Source of the DNA: UBA2773 sp964643985
GTDB taxonomy: Bacteria > Patescibacteriota > Minisyncoccia > Moranbacterales > DUUL01
Assembly: GCA_964643985.1 (NCBI GenBank)
Contig: CAZXUS010000036.1
Location: 1 to 7,067, forward strand
Direction of reading: 5' to 3'
Length of the DNA stretch: 7,067 nt
The notes under the pieces are model-generated. The model ran no database searches. It was not told where the DNA came from and saw only the letters and a program-made list of their open reading frames with translations. The first letter of the stretch is position 1; every line of letters begins with the position of its first letter. Shown here in pieces: positions 4,939 to 7,067 of this stretch. A program made the position numbers and the translations under genes.

Positions 4939-5038
4939 TTCACTCGCTAGATTTAAAAATTAGAATTTAGAATTTATTTAAAAATTACAAAGTGCCCTCG
5001 AGTGAAAATTAAATATGTTATTTCCATTCCCACTTTGT
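4939..5038. other. AT-rich gap with two short inverted repeats
   Basis: The 392 bases between the YjbQ-family and thermonuclease genes (4703-5094) hold no protein gene. Apart from the hairpin at 4846 and the repeat at 5040, there are TTCACTCG (4939-4946) against CGAGTGAA (4999-5006) and ACAAAGTG (4987-4994) against CACTTTGT (5031-5038). These two pairs interleave, so they cannot both form. Significance is uncertain. Confidence 0.3.
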
Positions 5039-5039
5039 C

Positions 5040-5063
5040 ATTCCCGCGGAGGCGGGAATCCAG
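5040..5063. repeat. ATTCCCGC-type palindromic repeat, copy 2
   Basis: ATTCCCGC (5040-5047), loop GGAG and GCGGGAAT (5052-5059), then CCAG. The core is identical to the copy at 6893 and matches a widespread bacterial repeat type (GTCATTCCCGC...GCGGGAATCCAG). It sits 31 bases beyond the stop of the thermonuclease gene and could shield its mRNA 3' end; no T-run follows on the minus strand. Confidence 0.8.
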
Positions 5064-5094
5064 GAGTTTGGCTATTTAAATTTAAAATTAATTA

Positions 5095-5886
5095 CTACTT
5101 CTTCCTAAAAACCGTCCTGCATCCCCCTGAAATATGAAAGCCCGCTTCCTTAGCTTCAGCCTCTGTACAAAAATAACGCTCTCCCACCTTAAGATTAATT
5201 TTTATTTGCGAATAAGAAGGACACCCTGGATAAAAATAGATTTTTTCTGAATTATTCTGAGAAATGTTTCCTTTAATAACACATTCCTTATCCAACGGTT
5301 GAGCATTCTCACTCTCAGCAAAATTCCTAGGCAATTCCTTGCAACCTCCCCACACTCCCAATTTATCGTCCTTCGCCTCAGTGCCAAACCTCGCCAAATA
5401 AGTCTTATATTTCACATCTGGCAAAATTGGCAAAGCCTCCGCCCAACCATTCTCAATCATATACTTACTCACAATAATATTATCATCATCTTCCGTTCCC
5501 GAAGACAAATAAACGTGCCGCAAAAACCTTCCGTAACTATCCACTCCGGAAACATCTTTTTCCAATTTAACTTCCTTTCCCAACAATAATTTCTCCAAAG
5601 CTTCTTTAGACTCATCATAAAAACATTCCCCTCGATCCGGCGTCGCCATATTCAAAATCCGCACAATGATTTTCTCACCGTCTTCCCCAACAACTTCAAA
5701 AGTATCCCCATCCACCACTCGTTCCACTTCGTGCAAATTCTCCTCCACCCCACCATAATTCCCTACCTTAACCAACTTATACCCTGTCAAACCACTCGCC
5801 ACCATCAACAACGTCACCGCCGCCACAACCGCCACGGTTTTAGGTTTAGAAGTTTTTTTATTTGTTTTAGTTTTTATTTTTTTCAT
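5095..5886 (-). CDS. Membrane-anchored or secreted thermonuclease (SNase domain) with Cys-containing tail
   Basis: With the start at 5886 this is 263 residues: a Lys-rich N-terminus (1-17), one hydrophobic segment (about 18-36) acting as signal or anchor, an SNase-like nuclease domain (about 52-182) and a C-terminal extension with C202, C222, C240 and C256. Members cut DNA/RNA outside the membrane with Ca2+. Landmarks against staphylococcal nuclease: DGDT (59-62, D61 for D21), R76 for R35, T82 for T41 and R120 in YGR for R87. However, A81 stands where the Ca2+ ligand D40 belongs and D84 where E43 belongs, so activity may be reduced or altered. The tail (IKGNIS...GCPSY...FCTEAEAKEAGF) is a small domain often found after SNase domains. 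The reading frame is open 6 codons further up, but ATG 5886 lies exactly six bases after a -10 box, which predicts a leaderless mRNA starting there. Stop is TAG. Confidence 0.9.
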   Translation of the reverse strand: MKKIKTKTNKKTSKPKTVAVVAAVTLLMVASGLTGYKLVKVGNYGGVEENLHEVERVVDGDTFEVVGEDGEKIIVRILNMATPDRGECFYDESKEALEKLLLGKEVKLEKDVSGVDSYGRFLRHVYLSSGTEDDDNIIVSKYMIENGWAEALPILPDVKYKTYLARFGTEAKDDKLGVWGGCKELPRNFAESENAQPLDKECVIKGNISQNNSEKIYFYPGCPSYSQIKINLKVGERYFCTEAEAKEAGFHISGGCRTVFRKK

Positions 5887-5924
5887 ACTCACATCATACA
5901 ACACTTTATACTTTTATACCAAAA
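5879..5924 (-). repeat. 46-bp direct repeat, copy A (thermonuclease promoter)
   Basis: Matches 6215-6260 at 40 of 46 positions without gaps, from TTTTGGT through the -35/-10 region to ATGAAAAA. The two copies flank the truncated rhuM frame, whose last two codons and stop are read from this copy. Confidence 0.8.
5893..5922 (-). promoter_or_regulatory. Promoter of the thermonuclease gene, leaderless
   Basis: On the minus strand TTGGTA (5922-5917), an 18-base spacer and TATGAT (5898-5893) are followed by six bases and then ATG at 5886. With normal -10 spacing, +1 is the A of the ATG. The promoter overlaps the last codons of the truncated rhuM frame. Confidence 0.6.
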
Positions 5925-6222
5925 CAGCGTCTAGATTATAATATTTAATTCTTCTTTCTATACTTCTGCTACCTTCTTTTTGAACTTGTAAAATTTCCTT
6001 ACAAGTTGAATCTTCTTTCAGCTCTTCACTTTCAAAAATATTTTTTAAATGAATAGTAACGTTCTGTGAAGTGACGCCAAAAAGCTCCGCCATCCTTTTT
6101 TGCGTCAACCAAATATTTTCATTATGCAAAAAAACTTCTACTTTTATTTCACCATTGGGTGAATTGTAAAGTAAAAATTCAGTTAATTGTTCTTTGATTA
6201 ATAATTGATTATTCTTTTTCAT
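5914..6222 (-). pseudogene. rhuM-family fragment, truncated at the 3' end
   Basis: The 102 residues from the ATG at 6222 match the N-terminus of the RhuM (virulence RhuM) family, which is normally about 300 residues or more. Features: GEIKVEVFLHNENIWLT (24-40), then a helix-turn-helix-like segment LTQKRMAELFGVTSQNVTIHLKNIF (39-63), then REGSRSIER-type and YYNLDAV (94-100). Family members continue as 'NLDAVLAVGYRV', but here the frame reads NLDAVLV and stops. The final L-V-stop is encoded in the 46-bp repeat that forms the thermonuclease promoter, so the rest of the gene is gone. An expressed short DNA-binding remnant is possible. The frame is open 12 codons further up to 6258, but a perfect -10 box lies six bases before ATG 6222, favouring that start. 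RhuM proteins are poorly characterised and often near mobile or restriction-modification genes; none is seen here. Confidence 0.8.
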
Positions 6223-6260
6223 ACCCACATTATACAACACTTTACATTTTTCCACCAAAA
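6215..6260 (-). repeat. 46-bp direct repeat, copy B (rhuM promoter)
   Basis: Second copy of the segment at 5879-5924, differing at six positions, five of them transitions. It contains the rhuM promoter and the first codons of the fragment. Confidence 0.8.
6229..6258 (-). promoter_or_regulatory. Promoter of the rhuM fragment, leaderless
   Basis: TTGGTG (6258-6253), an 18-base spacer and a perfect TATAAT (6234-6229) on the minus strand, then GTGGGT and ATG at 6222. The six-base gap puts the transcription start on the start codon. Confidence 0.65.
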
Positions 6261-6313
6261 AATATAATTAAAGCTATTTTTCCAACTCCGCTCCCTTGTA
6301 TTTTTTCCCAAGC

Positions 6314-6346
6314 AAAAAAGGAGAAGTCTTATTTAAGCACCTCTCC
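6314..6346 (-). terminator. Intrinsic terminator after the 56-aa membrane protein gene
   Basis: On the minus strand GGAGAGGT (6346-6339) pairs with ACTTCTCC (6327-6320) through one G-T pair around an 11-base loop, followed by six Ts (6319-6314). It lies 60 bases beyond the stop at 6407 and upstream of the rhuM promoter, separating the two units. Confidence 0.75.
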
Positions 6347-6406
6347 TCTTTACAACCATTCTAAACTTCAAGGTTCGAAATTTAAAACAAAACTACTTTT
6401 TAACAA

Positions 6407-6577
6407 TCATAGAAATTTTAACAAAAGAAACAAACCGACCACTATCAAAATCAAAGTCAACGGCCCAACAGAAAACCGACCTGGATAACGACGCCTTCCG
6501 CGTGAATTAGAAGCAAAAAAGACACACACTAAAACTGCTATTGGCAAAAAACCAACTAGAGAATTTTCATCAGACAT
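6407..6577 (-). CDS. Small two-helix membrane protein (56 aa), unknown family
   Basis: The protein is almost all membrane: helix 1 at about 7-22 (LVGFLPIAVLVCVFFA), a basic loop SRGRRRYPGR (about 25-34), and helix 2 at about 36-55 (VGPLTLILIVVGLFLLLKFL). By the positive-inside rule the loop faces the cytoplasm and both ends face out. I recognise no family. It is well supported as a gene despite its size: a TTGATT-17-TATAAT promoter, a 36-base leader, a GGGAGG Shine-Dalgarno (6587-6582) four bases before the ATG, and a terminator after the stop. The Shine-Dalgarno decides the start: an in-frame TTG four codons upstream (6589) would place the ribosome site inside the gene. Stop is TGA. It is the only gene here with a clear ribosome site. 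Confidence 0.75.
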   Translation of the reverse strand: MSDENSLVGFLPIAVLVCVFFASNSRGRRRYPGRFSVGPLTLILIVVGLFLLLKFL

Positions 6578-6581
6578 ACTT

Positions 6582-6587
6582 CCTCCC
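6582..6587 (-). promoter_or_regulatory. Shine-Dalgarno of the 56-aa protein
   Basis: GGGAGG on the minus strand, then AAGT and ATG at 6577. This is the only strong Shine-Dalgarno in the window and it rules out the upstream TTG as the start. Confidence 0.75.
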
Positions 6588-6619
6588 AATTTAAAATATT
6601 CAAAAAGTACTTAAAAATA

Positions 6620-6648
6620 ATTATAGTATCAAGTCACTTAAAAATCAA
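6620..6648 (-). promoter_or_regulatory. Promoter of the 56-aa membrane protein gene
   Basis: TTGATT (6648-6643), a 17-base spacer and a perfect TATAAT (6625-6620) on the minus strand. The start is predicted near 6613, leaving a leader of about 36 bases. The -35 box has the same variant (TTGATT) as the RNA promoter at 2587. Confidence 0.7.
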
Positions 6649-6674
6649 TCTCCTCCAAAAACAAACCTCTCTCG

Positions 6675-6719
6675 CCGCTCCTCCCCCTTTTTTTCCAAAG
6701 GGGGACCGGGGGGGGTAAA
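6675..6719. repeat. CTCCCCC/GGGGG dispersed element, copy 3
   Basis: CCCCCTTT (6683-6690) pairs with AAAGGGGG (6697-6704), followed by ACC, a run of eight Gs (6708-6715) and TAAAA. The same plan (pyrimidine arm, T-run, AAAGGG arm, then CC/ACC plus a G-run and T/A tail) is seen at 3305-3336 and, in part, at the left window edge. The 14-mer CCGCTCCTCCCCCT at 6675-6688 recurs at 7014-7027. Confidence 0.7.
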
Positions 6720-6720
6720 A

Positions 6721-6868
6721 TTTGCAATTTATAAACATTCAATTATTTTTCGAATTAAATATTTAAAAGATTGAAGATTGAATGCATATTGGTTATTGAA
6801 AGTTGAATATTTGTTAGTGTTTTTAATTTCCCAAACAACTCAAATTTGTTATGCCCGCTTATATCTCT
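6721..6868. other. Gene-free AT-rich stretch
   Basis: No credible gene or RNA is seen. The sequence is loosely repetitive, with many variants of ATTGAA/TTGAAT between 6735 and 6810. Confidence 0.5.
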
Positions 6869-6967
6869 GTCATTCCCTCTCATATCTCTATCATTCCCGC
6901 GGAGGCGGGAATCCAGTTCTTTTTCTTCTCCCTCATTCCCATCCTCACCTCCGCGGGGATAAAATCC
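6869..6967. repeat. Cluster of ATTCCCGC-type repeats
   Basis: A complete copy lies at 6893-6916 (ATTCCCGC, GGAG, GCGGGAAT, CCAG). Just before it is a head-only fragment (GTCATTCCCT, 6869-6878), and after it a degenerate copy whose arms are TCATTCCC (6933-6940) and CCGCGGGGAT plus AAAATCC (6951-6967). This shows a hot spot where copies accumulate and decay. The plus-strand open frame through here (6778-6975) is a by-product. Confidence 0.75.
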
Positions 6968-7013
6968 ATCAATAATCCAGTCTTTTAACCTCCTAACCCT
7001 ACGAACTTAATTA

Positions 7014-7027
7014 CCGCTCCTCCCCCT
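7014..7027. repeat. Fragment of the CTCCCCC element at the right edge
   Basis: CCGCTCCTCCCCCT repeats 6675-6688 exactly but is followed by unrelated AT-rich sequence instead of the hairpin. It is either a truncated copy or a chance pyrimidine-rich match. The rest of 6968-7067 shows nothing further. Confidence 0.35.
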
Positions 7028-7067
7028 CATATACTAAGTCAACCTTTTATATAATCTTCTTTCAATT

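Noticed and set aside
5887..5904. Longer start for the thermonuclease (MLYDVS before the Lys-rich N-terminus)
   Set aside because: These codons coincide with the -10 region shared with the rhuM fragment; the ATG at 5886 is exactly where transcription should start.
5299..5934. Plus-strand open frames opposite the thermonuclease
   Set aside because: They are antisense shadows of a well-supported nuclease gene and show no protein features of their own.
6778..6975. 65-codon open frame on the plus strand
   Set aside because: Its recognisable part, HSRGGGNPV, is just the translation of the ATTCCCGC repeat.

Overview
The window reads like a piece of a small, AT-rich bacterial genome. The best guess is a member of the Patescibacteria (Candidate Phyla Radiation); this is inferred from the gene set and style, not proven. 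Pointers are a stand-alone Elp3-type tRNA-modifying enzyme in a genome with bacterial -35/-10 promoters, a lone Nudix enzyme, a YjbQ-family protein, an anchored thermonuclease with a Cys-containing tail, and a small 'WTRH...WVMYQ...SAW' protein of a type I associate with this group. Most genes also lack a Shine-Dalgarno sequence. TGA is used as a stop (ends of the genes at 3471 and 6407), so the recoded UGA=Gly code of some relatives does not apply.

Layout: 1-258 is repeats (a GC-rich dispersed element cut by the window edge, then four tandem hairpin units). 259-2031 is elp3 (+), followed by two competing hairpins. 2195-2584 is a Nudix hydrolase (+) with its own extended -10 promoter. 2585-3070 has no protein gene but holds two apparent stand-alone structured RNA genes in a row, each with promoter, rod-like fold and T-run. 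3071-3470 is repeats, plus a possible 45-codon membrane peptide on the minus strand. From 3471 on, all protein genes are on the minus strand: a 116-aa DUF4258-like protein (3471-3821), a YjbQ/UPF0047 protein (4259-4702), a membrane-anchored thermonuclease (5095-5886), a 3'-truncated rhuM fragment (5914-6222) and a 56-aa two-helix membrane protein (6407-6577). Between the first two lies a dense block of hairpins and a third possible structured RNA (3845-4152). The right end (6600-7067) is again repeats.

The genes do not form an obvious operon or pathway; they look like single-gene units, several with recognisable promoters of their own. The thermonuclease and the rhuM fragment share a near-identical 46-bp promoter segment whose -10 box lies exactly six bases before an ATG, which predicts leaderless mRNAs. 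The 56-aa membrane protein instead has a classical promoter, a 5' leader and a strong Shine-Dalgarno.

The most interesting content is non-coding: the RNA pair at 2621-3016, the hairpin-repeat families (CCCYGTTA type, ATTCCCGC type, and the CCTCCC/GAGGGG type), and the apparent microhomology-style junction that fused rhuM to the thermonuclease promoter. No complete defence, transposon or CRISPR system is visible.
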